Source of the DNA: Polynucleobacter sp. MWH-Loch1C5
GTDB taxonomy: Bacteria; Pseudomonadota; Gammaproteobacteria; Burkholderiales; Burkholderiaceae
Direction: 5' to 3'
DNA length: 64,000 nt
Assembly: GCF_018881775.1 (NCBI RefSeq)
Contig: NZ_JACVPR010000001.1
Coordinates: forward strand, 1,100,318-1,164,317
The notes under the pieces are model-generated. The model did no database searches. It was not told the origin of the DNA and worked only from the letters and a program-made list of their open reading frames with translations. Shown piece after piece: positions 27,682 to 38,130 of this stretch. Position 1 is the stretch's first letter; every line of letters starts with the position of its first letter. The translations under genes were made by a program, and so were the position numbers.

Positions 27682-29990
27682 TTGCCCAAGAGCTAGAAGT
27701 CACTTTACATATGGCATTCGTTGATGCGCGCGCATCACGACATGAGTTCATCACTGTAGAGCATCTACTATGTGCGCTATTAGATAACGCGACTGCCACT
27801 GATGTACTCAAGGCGTGCGCGGTCAATATCGATGATTTAAAAAGTCATCTAAAAAATTTCATCAATGACAACACGCCCATTGTGCCGGGTACTGAAGAAG
27901 TCGATACACAGCCTACCTTAGGTTTTCAACGCGTGATCCAAAGAGCCATCATGCATGTGCAGTCGACCTCTAACGGTAAAAAAGAAGTGAATGGCGCCAA
28001 TGTGTTGGTGGCCATTTTTGGTGAAAAAGATTCTCATGCGGTCTACTATTTGCAGCAGCAGGGCGTGACCCGCTTAGATGTAGTCAACTACATCAGCCAT
28101 GGCATTCGCAAAGATCAAGCGGAGAGCCCAAAGCCACAGGAAGGCGCCAATGAGTCTGAGGAAGGCAATGCCTCTGGCAAGGATAGCCCCTTAGAGCAGT
28201 ACACCCAAAATCTCAATGTGATGGCACGCCAAGGCCGTATTGATCCTCTGATTGGTCGTGAAGCCGAAGTCGAGCGCGTGATTCAGGTGTTATGCCGCCG
28301 TAGAAAAAATAATCCTCTGTTAGTTGGTGAGGCAGGGGTCGGTAAAACCGCGATTGCAGAAGGTTTGGCTTGGCGGATTACCAAAGGTGATGTTCCTGAT
28401 GTTCTTTCGCAAGCCGTGGTCTATTCTTTAGACATGGGTGCATTGCTAGCGGGCACCAAATATCGCGGTGACTTCGAACAGCGTTTAAAAGGCGTGCTCA
28501 AGAATCTCAAAGATAATCCGAACGCTGTCCTCTTTATTGATGAGATTCATACCTTAATTGGTGCAGGTGCTGCTTCAGGAGGTACCCTAGATGCGAGTAA
28601 TCTACTAAAGCCTGCTTTGTCAGGTGGTCAGATGAAGTGTATTGGCGCCACGACCTTCAATGAATATCGAGGTATCTTTGAAAAAGATGCTGCGCTTTCT
28701 AGACGTTTCCAGAAGGTGGATGTGGTTGAACCTACAGTCGATCAAACTGTACAAATTCTACGTGGTTTGAAATCTAAATTTGAAGAGCATCATGGTGTGA
28801 AATACGCACAAGGTGCCCTAACTGCTGCTGCTGAGCTCTCCTCACGCTATATCAATGACCGTCACTTACCTGATAAGGCGATTGATGTGATTGATGAAGC
28901 AGGTGCTGCGCAACGTATCCTGCCTAAGTCAAAGCAGAAAAAAACGATTGGTCGCCAAGAGATTGAAGATATTGTGGCTAAGATTGCGCGTATCCCGCCT
29001 CAATCGGTCTCTGTGGATGACCGTAGCAAACTACAGACCCTTGATCGTGACTTAAAGAGTGTGGTGTTCGGTCAAGATCCTGCGATTGAAGTATTGGCTG
29101 CCGCTATCAAAATGTCACGCGCTGGCTTGGGTAAAGAAGATAAACCGATTGGCTCATTCCTCTTTTCAGGCCCAACGGGCGTGGGTAAGACTGAGGTTGC
29201 TAAACAGTTGGCCTTTATTATGGGTATCGAGCTGATTCGCTTTGATATGTCTGAGTATATGGAGCGTCACGCAGTCAGTCGTTTGATCGGCGCGCCCCCA
29301 GGCTACGTTGGTTTTGATCAAGGTGGATTGTTAACTGAGGCTGTGAATAAAAAACCTCATTGCGTCTTACTGCTAGATGAAATTGAAAAAGCACATCCCG
29401 ATATCTTCAATATTCTTTTGCAGGTCATGGATCACGGCACGCTTACCGATAACAATGGTCGTAAAGCCGATTTCCGTAATGTGATCATCATTATGACTAC
29501 TAATGCCGGTGCTGAGACTATGCAAAAGTCTACGATTGGATTCACGACTGCGCGTCAGGCGGGTGACGAGATGGGGGATATCAAGCGTACTTTCACACCT
29601 GAGTTCCGCAATCGTTTGGATGCCATTGTGGCCTTCAGAGCCTTGGATGAGGCGATCATTTTGCGAGTGGTCGATAAGTTCCTCATGCAGCTTGAAGAGC
29701 AGCTACATGAAAAGAAAGTGGATGCCAACTTTACAGATCGATTGCGCCAGTATCTTGCCAAGCATGGCTTTGACCCATTGATGGGAGCAAGACCTATGCA
29801 GCGCTTAATTCAGGATCTGGTACGTAAAGCCTTGGCTGATGAGCTGCTCTTTGGCCGTTTAGCTCATGGCGGACACGTGGTGGTTGATATGGATGATCAA
29901 GATCAGATTGTCTTGGATTTCGATGCCCCGGTGCGCCCATTTACGGGCAAGCAGACCAGTGGTAATGCCGCCTCGACGCAAGAGGCCTAA
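27678..29990 (+). CDS. clpA: ATP-dependent Clp protease ATP-binding subunit ClpA
   Basis: Hexameric AAA+ unfoldase that feeds proteins into ClpP. I use the ATG at 27678 ([14 protein letters not shown]), which overlaps the clpS stop and has GGAGGAAG upstream, giving 770 residues. The N-domain has two Clp repeats, followed by a first AAA module ([15 protein letters not shown]; Walker [20 protein letters not shown]) and a second ([30 protein letters not shown]). [21 protein letters not shown] block lies near the end. The lack of a long middle coiled coil makes it ClpA rather than ClpB. No clpP is seen here. Confidence 0.98.
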   Translation: MIAQELEVTLHMAFVDARASRHEFITVEHLLCALLDNATATDVLKACAVNIDDLKSHLKNFINDNTPIVPGTEEVDTQPTLGFQRVIQRAIMHVQSTSNGKKEVNGANVLVAIFGEKDSHAVYYLQQQGVTRLDVVNYISHGIRKDQAESPKPQEGANESEEGNASGKDSPLEQYTQNLNVMARQGRIDPLIGREAEVERVIQVLCRRRKNNPLLVGEAGVGKTAIAEGLAWRITKGDVPDVLSQAVVYSLDMGALLAGTKYRGDFEQRLKGVLKNLKDNPNAVLFIDEIHTLIGAGAASGGTLDASNLLKPALSGGQMKCIGATTFNEYRGIFEKDAALSRRFQKVDVVEPTVDQTVQILRGLKSKFEEHHGVKYAQGALTAAAELSSRYINDRHLPDKAIDVIDEAGAAQRILPKSKQKKTIGRQEIEDIVAKIARIPPQSVSVDDRSKLQTLDRDLKSVVFGQDPAIEVLAAAIKMSRAGLGKEDKPIGSFLFSGPTGVGKTEVAKQLAFIMGIELIRFDMSEYMERHAVSRLIGAPPGYVGFDQGGLLTEAVNKKPHCVLLLDEIEKAHPDIFNILLQVMDHGTLTDNNGRKADFRNVIIIMTTNAGAETMQKSTIGFTTARQAGDEMGDIKRTFTPEFRNRLDAIVAFRALDEAIILRVVDKFLMQLEEQLHEKKVDANFTDRLRQYLAKHGFDPLMGARPMQRLIQDLVRKALADELLFGRLAHGGHVVVDMDDQDQIVLDFDAPVRPFTGKQTSGNAASTQEA

Positions 29991-30005
29991 GCTAGGGTAT
30001 TAAGA

Positions 30006-30455
30006 CTAAGCTCGACCCGTACTACCAAACCCGCCAGTGCCTCTTGCGCTGGCGGTAAATTCCTCAACTTCTTGCCATTCAACTTGAGCGACAGGCACGA
30101 TGACTAGCTGAGCTAGGCGCTCCATGGGTTCTAACTTAAATGCGGTTTGACCGCGATTCCATGTACTGACCATCAACTGCCCTTGGTAATCGGAGTCAAT
30201 TAAGCCGACTAGATTGCCTAAAACGATGCCATGCTTATGACCGAGGCCTGAGCGAGGCAAAATCAAGGCAGCGTATTGAGGGTCGTCTAAGAAAATCGAT
30301 AACCCTGTGGGTACCAGAACGGTTTGGCCTGGTTCAATAGTGATTGCTTCATCGAGGCAGGCGCGTAAATCGAGTCCGGCACTCCCAGCTGTGGCGTATT
30401 GAGGCAGGTTATTGCGCATGCGCTCATCTAAGATTTTGACTTGTAGTTTTTTCAT
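30006..30455 (-). CDS. dut: Deoxyuridine 5'-triphosphate nucleotidohydrolase (dUTPase)
   Basis: Hydrolyses dUTP to dUMP, keeping uracil out of DNA and supplying the thymidylate precursor. The 149-residue trimeric-type enzyme shows all five motifs: [55 protein letters not shown] and the C-terminal arm [11 protein letters not shown]. It is the last gene of the ribF-ileS-lspA-coaBC-dut operon, 3 bases after coaBC, in the common coaBC-dut pairing. Confidence 0.98.
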   Translation of the reverse strand: MKKLQVKILDERMRNNLPQYATAGSAGLDLRACLDEAITIEPGQTVLVPTGLSIFLDDPQYAALILPRSGLGHKHGIVLGNLVGLIDSDYQGQLMVSTWNRGQTAFKLEPMERLAQLVIVPVAQVEWQEVEEFTASARGTGGFGSTGRA

Positions 30456-30458
30456 TGC

Positions 30459-31667
30459 TTAGGCTTTAGTGGAGATATATTCAATTAACTCACGAGCCAA
30501 ACTGATTTTGTCTTTACGGCTCGTCGTGTGTTGTTGATCTTTTTCGATATAGAGCAATTGGTTTTCATCCAAACCAAAGGTCTCGGGCCCAATATTGGCT
30601 ATTAATAGAGGGATATTTTTACGAATTAATTTATCTTTACCGTTTTTCTCGAGGTCATGGCTCTCCGCTGCAAAACCGATGCAGTAGGGCTTGGGGTTGG
30701 AGCCAGTATGATCTACGACAGACTTTAAGATATCTGGGTTAGGTTCGAACTCAAGATGAAGATCGCTTAGCCCCCGTTTTATTTTTTCGTCAGCTGGATT
30801 TTTAATCGCCCAATCAGCGACGGCGGCAACGGCAAAGAAAAAGTCTGTGCGTTGCTGGCGGATGCATTGCATCACTGCAGCTTGCATGTCCTTTGCGCTC
30901 ATGACATCGTGACGCTTAATTCTTTGAGTAAAGGTCAGAGGTGTCTCTAGATGACAGGGGCCGGCCACTAAGTCGACAGTCGCACCCGCTTCAACTGCAG
31001 CTTGGGCAATAGCAAAACCCATCTTTCCTGAGCTACGGTTAGTGATGCCGCGTACTGGATCAATCGCTTCATAGGTGGGACCCGCTGTAATGAGAACATG
31101 CTTACCTACAAGTACTTTTTTCTGCAGGTGAGCCTGAATACCAGCAAATATTTCTTTAGCCTCTAGCATGCGCCCCATGCCATTTTCACCGCAGGCCTGT
31201 GTGCCTGAGGTAGGCCCCAAGATCTCAATACCTTGAGTGATCAGTCCGGCTATGTTTCTTTGAGTCGCAGGGTTCCCCCACATTTGTCGATTCATGGCAG
31301 GAACCACGATCAGTGGGCAATCGCGTGCTAAACAGCTCACGCTAATTAAATCATCCGCGAGACCCGCATTGATTTTTGCAATCAAATCTGCGCTGGCAGG
31401 TACGGCAACCATTAAATCGATCTGCCGAGTTAATTCAATGTGAGCCATGTTATTAGCAATTCGGTTATCCCATTGACTCACATAGACTGTTTGACCGCTC
31501 AGTGCTTGCATAGTGACTGGTGTCATGAATTGCGTTGCAGATTCACTCATCATCACTTGAACTTTGGCGCCTGCGCCAGTGAGTAGACGAACCAACTCCG
31601 CCACCTTAAAGGCTGCGATACCGCCTGACATGGCGAGCAGAATACGTTTACCTTGCAAAAGACTCAT
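30459..31667 (-). CDS. coaBC: Bifunctional phosphopantothenoylcysteine decarboxylase/phosphopantothenate-cysteine ligase
   Basis: Catalyses two CoA steps: ligation of cysteine to 4'-phosphopantothenate (CoaB) and FMN-dependent decarboxylation (CoaC). The 402-residue fusion has the CoaC half first ([20 protein letters not shown]; active-site histidine in [18 protein letters not shown]; the cysteine lid [10 protein letters not shown]) and then the CoaB half from about residue 190 ([20 protein letters not shown], then [14 protein letters not shown]). Its ATG overlaps the lspA stop by 4 bases. It complements panB elsewhere in the window. Confidence 0.97.
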   Translation of the reverse strand: MSLLQGKRILLAMSGGIAAFKVAELVRLLTGAGAKVQVMMSESATQFMTPVTMQALSGQTVYVSQWDNRIANNMAHIELTRQIDLMVAVPASADLIAKINAGLADDLISVSCLARDCPLIVVPAMNRQMWGNPATQRNIAGLITQGIEILGPTSGTQACGENGMGRMLEAKEIFAGIQAHLQKKVLVGKHVLITAGPTYEAIDPVRGITNRSSGKMGFAIAQAAVEAGATVDLVAGPCHLETPLTFTQRIKRHDVMSAKDMQAAVMQCIRQQRTDFFFAVAAVADWAIKNPADEKIKRGLSDLHLEFEPNPDILKSVVDHTGSNPKPYCIGFAAESHDLEKNGKDKLIRKNIPLLIANIGPETFGLDENQLLYIEKDQQHTTSRKDKISLARELIEYISTKA

Positions 31668-32158
31668 GAGCGATTGACGCGTCTTATTTCATCGATGAGC
31701 AACAGTACCACACCCAGACTAATCGCGCTATCGGCAATATTAAAGGCGGGCCAGTGCCAACCAGCGTAATGTAAATCAATAAAATCAACTACAGCGCCGT
31801 AAGCAATACGATCAATCACATTGCCAATGGCGCCGGCTAAGATGAGGCTGAGTGCTGTGCTGAATATTTTCTGCTGATGATTCTTAAATAAGAGATAGAT
31901 AATAAAAATTGCAGCCACAATACCCAAGCCCGTAAAGAACCAACGTTGCCAGCCACCTGCTTGAGATAAGAATGAAAATGCAGCCCCGGGGTTGTAGACC
32001 AAAGTCCAATTCAAAAATGAAAATACAGGTCGTGGAATCGCCTCAAATAAATAATGTTTAGCGATTAACTTGGTGATCTGATCAATGATCAAAATAATCA
32101 GGGCCAATCCTAGCCATGAGACCGCGCTTGAAGATTTTCCTGATGAACGTTTAGCCAT
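31664..32158 (-). CDS. lspA: Lipoprotein signal peptidase (signal peptidase II)
   Basis: Aspartyl protease of the inner membrane that cleaves signal peptides from prolipoproteins. The 164-residue protein has four predicted membrane helices and the catalytic aspartates in GAIGNVIDRIAYGAVVDFID and FNIADSAISLGV. LNWTLVYNPGAAFSFL is the conserved second block. It starts 3 bases after ileS and overlaps coaBC; the ribF-ileS-lspA order is conserved across proteobacteria. Confidence 0.97.
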   Translation of the reverse strand: MAKRSSGKSSSAVSWLGLALIILIIDQITKLIAKHYLFEAIPRPVFSFLNWTLVYNPGAAFSFLSQAGGWQRWFFTGLGIVAAIFIIYLLFKNHQQKIFSTALSLILAGAIGNVIDRIAYGAVVDFIDLHYAGWHWPAFNIADSAISLGVVLLLIDEIRRVNRS

Positions 32159-32161
32159 AAA

Positions 32162-35017
32162 TTATGCGTGCTCGCGTTGTTCACCCGCCCCAAACAGATT
32201 AGAGGTGCAGCGACCACATAATTCTGGGTGTTGTGGATCATGACCTACATCATCGCGATAGTGCCAGCAACGACCGCATTTGGAGTGACTCGATGGATGC
32301 ACTATCACTTTGAACTCTGAACCAGTCGAAACTTTTACACTGGCCGCTGAGGTAATCGTAATGAAACGTAAATCATTACCCAGACTTTGTAAGATGGCAG
32401 CCTCTTGTGCAGGGGCTTCGATAGTAATTTCTGCCTGTAATGATGAGCCTACACGACCTGCCTCACGTTCGGTTTCAATGGCTTTCGTAATCTCCGAGCG
32501 CATTTCACGAATCTTGGCCCATTTATCGAGCAAAGCATGACTATCTGCGATATTGGGTAAAGCATAGAACTCTTCTGTAAAGATCGTATCTTGACTATCG
32601 GTTTGGTGAGCAAAAACTTGCCAAGCCTCTTCTGCTGTAAAGGAGAGGAAAGGAGCAATCCAACGTAAAAATCCCTGCGTAATGTGATACAGGGCATTCT
32701 GTGCTGAGCGGCGTGCCGGTGCATCAGCCTGTAGGGTATACAGCCGGTCTTTCAGAATGTCTAAATAGAAACCGCCCATATCTTCAGAGCAGAATGTCAT
32801 CAAGCGACTGACGACAGGATGAAACTCATAAGCATCATAGTGTGCCAAGGTGCTCTTTTGTACTTCCTCACTCAGGGCTAAAGCGTATCGATCAATTTCT
32901 AGCCATTGTTCTGGAGGCATCTGATGTTTTGCATAATCAAAATCAGATAGATTAGCCAGCATAAAGCGTAGGGTATTGCGAATGCGGCGATAGCTTTCTA
33001 CGACGCGTTTCAGAATTTCTTCTGAGATGGTCATTTCACCCGAGTAATCGGTAGAGGCTACCCATAGGCGAATAATTTCAGCGCCCATGCGGTCGGCCAC
33101 TTCTTGAGGGGCCACTACGTTACCAACCGATTTACTCATTTTGCGACCTTGACCATCGACTGTGAAGCCGTGTGTCAGTAGGGCTTTATAGGGAGCTTTG
33201 CCATCTAGCATCGCACCTGTGAGTAATGAAGAGTGGAACCAGCCACGATGTTGGTCAGAGCCTTCTAAATAAAGGTCAGCCCAGTGTTCATCAGCCGCTG
33301 CGGGTTTATGATTATCGGTGAGCGTATCTTGATGTGAGCCACGAATCACATGCCAGTGGGTAGTGCCCGAGTCAAACCAGACATCTAAAGTATCTTTATT
33401 TTTCTCATAAGCGTTAGCTTCTGCGCCGATGAGTTCGGCGATATCTAGTTTTTGCCAAGCTTCAATACCTTCTTTTTCCACACGTTGTGCAATGAGCTCG
33501 AGAAGCTCTACGGTGCGTGGATGGGGCTGGCCAGTTTCTTTATGAATCAAAAAGGCCATCGGTACTCCCCATTGACGCTGGCGTGACAGCGTCCAATCGG
33601 GGCGATTAGCAATCATGCTATGCAAGCGTTGCTGCCCCCATGCGGGGTAGAACTGAGTCGCTTGGACAGCCTTGAGCGCAGTTTCTCTGAGTGAGGCGCC
33701 ATCAACAGCTTTATCCATGCTGGCAAACCATTGCGCTGTGGCGCGATAGATGACAGGGGTCTTGTGACGCCAACAATGCATGTAAGAGTGTTCTAGCTTG
33801 CTTGATTTGAGTAAGGTGCCGACGTTTTGTAAAGCTTCTACGATCTTGGGGTTGGCTTGCCAAATGCTCAAGCCTGCAAATAAGGGGAGGGTCGATGCGT
33901 ATACACCGTCACCCATGACTGGATTAGGAATTTGATCGTCTGGTAGGCCATGTGCTTTGCATGACTTAAAGTCTTCTTCACCATAAGCGGGGGCGCAATG
34001 AACCAAGCCTGTACCGTTATCTGTGCTGACATAGTCAGCCAGATAGATAGGGGCGGTTCTTTGGTAACCTGGATCTGCGTCGTATAGTGGGTGTTTGAAA
34101 TGAACTCCTGCTAACGCAGCACCTGGACATTGTGCAAGTACTTCACCAGCCAAGCCATAGTTCTTTAAACATTCTTCACGTCGTTCTTGAGCCAAGATCA
34201 ATAGACCGCGCTCAGTTTTGATTAATTCATAGATGACTTCAGGGTGAAGGTTAAGTGCCATATTGGCCGGTAGTGTCCAAGGGGTTGTGGTCCATATAAC
34301 GGCCATTCCTTGTTCGCTAGGCAGTTGCTTGAGGCCAAACGCTTGGGCTAGAGCAGTCAGTGATTCTTTGGCAAAACCAAAACCGACATCGACTGCTAAA
34401 TCTATTTTATCTTTATATTCGACTTCCGCTTCAGCTAGCGCTGATCCGCAGTCAAAACACCAATTCACGGGTTTGAGTCCGCGAAAAACAAAACCCTTCT
34501 CATAAATTTTGCCTAGAGCACGAATCTCATCAGCTTCATTTTTATAAGACATGGTGAGGTATGGGTTTTCCCAATCTGCTAGAACGCCCAGTCTTTCAAA
34601 ATCTTTCTTCTGCTGATCTACTTGCACTTGTGCATACGCACGTGCTTTGGCTTGAACTTCTGCGGTACTTAAGTTTTTGCCAAATTGTTTTTCAATCTGA
34701 ATCTCAATAGGCATGCCATGGCAATCCCAGCCAGGGACATAGACAGCATCCATGCCACTCAAACCTTTGGCTTTGACAATCATATCCTTGAGGATCTTAT
34801 TGACCGCATGCCCGATATGAATATCGCCATTGGCATAGGGAGGGCCATCATGCAAGATGAATTTCTTCTTGCCTTTTTTTGCTTGACGAATTTTTTGATA
34901 AATTTTCTTGGTTTTCCATTGCTCTACCCAAAGAGGTTCTCTTTTAGGTAGATCACCGCGCATGGGGAAGGCGGTATCTAATAGGTTGACCGGATAGTTA
35001 TTCTTTTTTTCAGACAT
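32162..35017 (-). CDS. ileS: Isoleucine-tRNA ligase
   Basis: Charges tRNA-Ile and edits misactivated valine. The 951-residue class I enzyme has HIGH in [20 protein letters not shown], the CP1 editing region with [12 protein letters not shown], and KMSKS in [14 protein letters not shown]-terminal zinc ribbon is present ([12 protein letters not shown] and [11 protein letters not shown]). The N-terminal [20 protein letters not shown] is typical. It lies 2 bases after ribF and 3 before lspA on one transcript. Confidence 0.98.
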   Translation of the reverse strand: MSEKKNNYPVNLLDTAFPMRGDLPKREPLWVEQWKTKKIYQKIRQAKKGKKKFILHDGPPYANGDIHIGHAVNKILKDMIVKAKGLSGMDAVYVPGWDCHGMPIEIQIEKQFGKNLSTAEVQAKARAYAQVQVDQQKKDFERLGVLADWENPYLTMSYKNEADEIRALGKIYEKGFVFRGLKPVNWCFDCGSALAEAEVEYKDKIDLAVDVGFGFAKESLTALAQAFGLKQLPSEQGMAVIWTTTPWTLPANMALNLHPEVIYELIKTERGLLILAQERREECLKNYGLAGEVLAQCPGAALAGVHFKHPLYDADPGYQRTAPIYLADYVSTDNGTGLVHCAPAYGEEDFKSCKAHGLPDDQIPNPVMGDGVYASTLPLFAGLSIWQANPKIVEALQNVGTLLKSSKLEHSYMHCWRHKTPVIYRATAQWFASMDKAVDGASLRETALKAVQATQFYPAWGQQRLHSMIANRPDWTLSRQRQWGVPMAFLIHKETGQPHPRTVELLELIAQRVEKEGIEAWQKLDIAELIGAEANAYEKNKDTLDVWFDSGTTHWHVIRGSHQDTLTDNHKPAAADEHWADLYLEGSDQHRGWFHSSLLTGAMLDGKAPYKALLTHGFTVDGQGRKMSKSVGNVVAPQEVADRMGAEIIRLWVASTDYSGEMTISEEILKRVVESYRRIRNTLRFMLANLSDFDYAKHQMPPEQWLEIDRYALALSEEVQKSTLAHYDAYEFHPVVSRLMTFCSEDMGGFYLDILKDRLYTLQADAPARRSAQNALYHITQGFLRWIAPFLSFTAEEAWQVFAHQTDSQDTIFTEEFYALPNIADSHALLDKWAKIREMRSEITKAIETEREAGRVGSSLQAEITIEAPAQEAAILQSLGNDLRFITITSAASVKVSTGSEFKVIVHPSSHSKCGRCWHYRDDVGHDPQHPELCGRCTSNLFGAGEQREHA

Positions 35018-35019
35018 AC

Positions 35020-35967
35020 TTATTTCTTCAATTTATCAAAATAGTTCTTTGCATAAACTGCATCGCTAGCAATGGCAGTTTGTAACTGAGTTAAATCTTC
35101 ATAACGTGCTTCGTCCCGAATTTTTTCGAGAAGCTCCACCTGTACTAGCTTGCCGTAAACCTCTTCTTGGAAGTCAAAAATATGCACTTCTAATAGATAG
35201 CGCCCAGAATCATCGACCGTAGGGCGCTGACCTAGACTTGCGACAGCAGAAAGAGGATTTTCCCTCAATCCGTGCACCAAAGCGATAAAAATCCCTTCAA
35301 TCGCGGGTTTTCTGACGTGTAAGCGGTTAGCTACTGCTAAATTCAACGTAGGAAAGCCCAAATTTCTGCCCAGTTTCTGACCATGTAGCACATGCCCAGA
35401 AATCATATAAGGTCGACCCATGAGCGATTGAGCGTGCGCTAGATCGCCTACTTTGAGGGCTTGGCGGATGGCTGAGCTAGACACTCGTTCTTCATCGTGT
35501 GTGATGGTGGGGAGGCTCGCCACTGTAAAGCCTAAGCGCTGTCCGGCATTGACAAGACTCTGAAAGTCCCCTTGGCGACCTGCGCCATAGCGAAAATCAT
35601 CGCCGATTAAGATATGACGCGTTTTGAGTGATTGATGCAAGAACGTTTCTTCGAAAGCTTGGGCACTCATCCCTGAAAAACTGCTATTGAAGTGCTGTAC
35701 ATAAACATAATCGACACCACAGGCTGCAATAGCGGATAATTTGTCCCTTAAGTTAGAAATCCTTGTGGGCGCCATAGCAGGCTTTAAGATTTCGATAGGG
35801 TGAGGTTCAAAAGTCATCACACATGATTGAAGACCCTGCTCTTTAGCAGTTTTTACTAATCTTGTAAGCATGGCCTGATGCCCCCTGTGAACCCCATCAA
35901 AGTTGCCGATGGTCAGTGCGCATGGGGCCCAATGGTTAGGCGAGGGAATGCTTCTAATGACTTTCAC
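35020..35967 (-). CDS. ribF: Bifunctional riboflavin kinase/FAD synthetase, GTG start
   Basis: Makes FMN and then FAD from riboflavin. The 315-residue protein has the N-terminal nucleotidyltransferase domain ([53 protein letters not shown]) and the C-terminal riboflavin kinase domain ([20 protein letters not shown], then LEVHIFDF). The start codon is GTG. It heads the operon with ileS, lspA, coaBC and dut, and is divergent from purN across only 27 bases. FMN is a cofactor of CoaC in the same operon. Confidence 0.97.
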   Translation of the reverse strand: MKVIRSIPSPNHWAPCALTIGNFDGVHRGHQAMLTRLVKTAKEQGLQSCVMTFEPHPIEILKPAMAPTRISNLRDKLSAIAACGVDYVYVQHFNSSFSGMSAQAFEETFLHQSLKTRHILIGDDFRYGAGRQGDFQSLVNAGQRLGFTVASLPTITHDEERVSSSAIRQALKVGDLAHAQSLMGRPYMISGHVLHGQKLGRNLGFPTLNLAVANRLHVRKPAIEGIFIALVHGLRENPLSAVASLGQRPTVDDSGRYLLEVHIFDFQEEVYGKLVQVELLEKIRDEARYEDLTQLQTAIASDAVYAKNYFDKLKK

Positions 35968-35979
35968 GATAAGCTATCC

Positions 35980-35987
35980 ATTATATT
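35980..35987. promoter_or_regulatory. Overlapping divergent -10 boxes of ribF and purN
   Basis: In the 27-base gap, the plus strand reads TATATT at 35982-35987, ending 7 bases before the purN ATG. The minus strand reads TATAAT from 35985 to 35980, ending 12 bases before the ribF GTG. The two -10 candidates share four base pairs, so polymerase could occupy only one direction at a time. The -35 matches on either side are weak and lie within the opposing coding regions. Confidence 0.45.
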
Positions 35988-35994
35988 GTCGAGC

Positions 35995-36633
35995 ATGAAA
36001 TCTATCGTCATTCTTATTTCTGGCCGTGGTTCCAATATGGAAGCCATTGTTAGAGCTTGCCAAGCTGAGGCTTGGGGGGCTTCTATCGCTGCCGTTATTG
36101 CTAACCGACCCACCGCCAGTGGCCTAGATTTTGCAAGACAGGCGGGCATTACCGCCTTGGCAATCGATCACAAAAATTATTCGAGTCGCGAGGAGTTTGA
36201 TGCGGCTCTGATGGTTGAGATTGATCGTTTCAACCCTGATTTGCTAGTTTTGGCCGGTTTTATGCGTATTTTGACCCCTGCTTTTGTGAATCACTATGCC
36301 GGCCGCCTGCTCAATATTCATCCCTCTTTATTACCGGCCTTTCCTGGGGTGCACACTCACCAGCAGGCTCTGGACGCTGGCGTTACAAGACATGGTGCGA
36401 CGGTCCACTTTGTCACCGAAGAGTTAGATCATGGCCCGATTGTGATTCAGGCATCTGTGCCGGTTTATCCGGGGGATAATGAAGATACATTGGCAGCTCG
36501 TGTATTGGTCCAGGAACATCAAATTTATCCACGTGCTATTCGATGGTTTATTGAGGATCGCCTCAAGATTGTCGGTGATCAGGTGCTAGTCACACCCCCT
36601 GAGATTCAAATGATTCATACAGAAAGTAAATAA
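35995..36633 (+). CDS. purN: Phosphoribosylglycinamide formyltransferase
   Basis: Transfers a formyl group from 10-formyl-tetrahydrofolate to GAR in purine synthesis. I start it at the ATG at 35995 (MKSIVILISGRGSNMEAIVR); an open frame continues upstream only through ribF. The 212 residues show DLLVLAGFMRILTPAFVNHY, the catalytic segment NIHPSLLPAFPGVHTHQQAL and ATVHFVTEELDHGPIVIQ. No ribosome site is seen; a -10-like box ends 7 bases upstream. Its stop joins the rsmB start as TAATG. Confidence 0.97.
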   Translation: MKSIVILISGRGSNMEAIVRACQAEAWGASIAAVIANRPTASGLDFARQAGITALAIDHKNYSSREEFDAALMVEIDRFNPDLLVLAGFMRILTPAFVNHYAGRLLNIHPSLLPAFPGVHTHQQALDAGVTRHGATVHFVTEELDHGPIVIQASVPVYPGDNEDTLAARVLVQEHQIYPRAIRWFIEDRLKIVGDQVLVTPPEIQMIHTESK

Positions 36634-37988
36634 TGACCCATCTTAAAGCCATGGCAGCGCGCGCAAAAGTCTTGCCACATCATGTCGAGCAATTGGCATT
36701 TTTGATTGAGCAGTTGGGTCCACTGACTTATCCGGCGGATATGGTGGTGAGCCGCTATTTCCGAGCGCAGCCTCAGTTAGGTAATCGAGATCGTGCTCTT
36801 TTGGCCGAGGCCTCATTTACATATTTAAGACGCAAATCTCAAATTGCTCAGTTTGCGCAAAGTGGTCAAGGGCCCTTAGGGCGACGTTTGGCTTTATTGG
36901 CCTTGCACCATACTTTTATAGATAGTGATTTGGGTACGGGGCAGCGCGCCGAAAGCGCTCTCGCAGATATGGCTTTTGTGGTTCAGCCCCCAGAGATTGA
37001 ATGGCTACAACGTTATGCCAGTCTAGATCGTGAGAGTTTGGCGCCGCACATTCGTTTTAACTTGCCCGAGTGGCTCTGGCAAAGAATGTGTGCTGAGCTA
37101 TCAGATGAGTTTGCACAAAGCTTGGCAGAAGCGATGCTGAAGTCTGCACCTTTGGACTTGCGTGTGAATACACTCAAGGCCCAAGCTGAAGATGTCATGC
37201 AGCAACTCAATGAGCTTGGCGGACGTTATCAAGCAGTCGCGACTCCTTATGCCCCGGATGGTTTACGCCTCAAAGGTAAACCCGCTTTACAAAACCAAGA
37301 GCTCTTTAAAAAGGGTTTAGTAGAGGTTCAAGATGAGGGTAGCCAGCTCTTAGCAATGCTCTTAGCGCCCAAGCGTGGTGAGATGATCGTTGATTTTTGT
37401 GCTGGGGCTGGTGGTAAAACCTTGGCGCTAGGCGCCATGATGAAATCGACAGGTCGCCTGTATGCACTCGATGTTTCAGAAAAACGTTTGGCTAATTTAA
37501 AACCCCGTTTAGCCCGTAGTGGCTTATCTAATGTGCATCCGGTCTGGATCGATCACGAGAATGATGTCAAGGTTAAACGCCTAGCGGGTAAGATTGATCG
37601 TGTACTCGTCGATGCACCTTGTAGTGGCTTGGGTACATTGCGACGCAATCCCGATTTGAAATGGCGACAAAACCCTGAGGCGATTACGCAGCTGCATGCA
37701 AAACAATTATCAATCCTACAATCTGCGGCTCGCTTACCAAAAATTGGGGGTCGCCTTGTCTATGCAACTTGTAGTTTCTTGCAAGAAGAAAATCAGGCAG
37801 TGGTTGAGGCCTTTTTACAGTCTCACCCTCACTATGAGTTGTTAAGCCCTAAGGATGCCCTCAAGGGCAGTTTCCCGCAGCATGACGGTACGCCTATCGG
37901 GGGTGAGCATTTAGGCTATTGGCAGTTATGGCCTCAAGTGCATGGCACAGATGGCTTTTTTGCAGCGATCTTGCAGCGGAAAAGCTAG
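36633..37988 (+). CDS. rsmB: RsmB/NOP family rRNA (cytosine-5) methyltransferase
   Basis: SAM-dependent m5C methyltransferase; RsmB modifies C967 of 16S rRNA in E. coli. The 451-residue protein has an N-terminal helical region without an obvious NusB signature, a linker typical of the family (EVQDEGSQLLAMLLAP), the SAM motif VDFCAGAGGKTLALGAMM, VDAPCSGLGTLRRNPDLKW with the release cysteine, and YATCSFLQEENQAVVEAF with the nucleophile cysteine. It is coupled to purN by a one-base overlap. The family is certain; the exact target base is inferred. Confidence 0.88.
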   Translation: MTHLKAMAARAKVLPHHVEQLAFLIEQLGPLTYPADMVVSRYFRAQPQLGNRDRALLAEASFTYLRRKSQIAQFAQSGQGPLGRRLALLALHHTFIDSDLGTGQRAESALADMAFVVQPPEIEWLQRYASLDRESLAPHIRFNLPEWLWQRMCAELSDEFAQSLAEAMLKSAPLDLRVNTLKAQAEDVMQQLNELGGRYQAVATPYAPDGLRLKGKPALQNQELFKKGLVEVQDEGSQLLAMLLAPKRGEMIVDFCAGAGGKTLALGAMMKSTGRLYALDVSEKRLANLKPRLARSGLSNVHPVWIDHENDVKVKRLAGKIDRVLVDAPCSGLGTLRRNPDLKWRQNPEAITQLHAKQLSILQSAARLPKIGGRLVYATCSFLQEENQAVVEAFLQSHPHYELLSPKDALKGSFPQHDGTPIGGEHLGYWQLWPQVHGTDGFFAAILQRKS

Positions 37989-38048
37989 ATAAATTTCTCT
38001 AATTTCGCTTAATTTGGAGTTATTTTTCAGCAAATAAGCTGATTTTGG

Positions 38049-38080
38049 TCAAAACCTTGCATCATCAAGGTTTTGATTTT
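38049..38080 (+). terminator. Likely Rho-independent terminator of purN-rsmB
   Basis: TCAAAACCTTG (38049-38059) pairs perfectly with CAAGGTTTTGA (38066-38076) around a 6-base loop, followed by TTTT. It lies 60 bases after the rsmB stop and 50 before the desaturase start. The stem is fairly AT-rich and the T-run is short, so termination may be partial. Confidence 0.6.
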
Positions 38081-38130
38081 ATGACTAATTTGTTAAAATT
38101 CGAGCATTAACAACGGGAGAGGAAAGCCAC

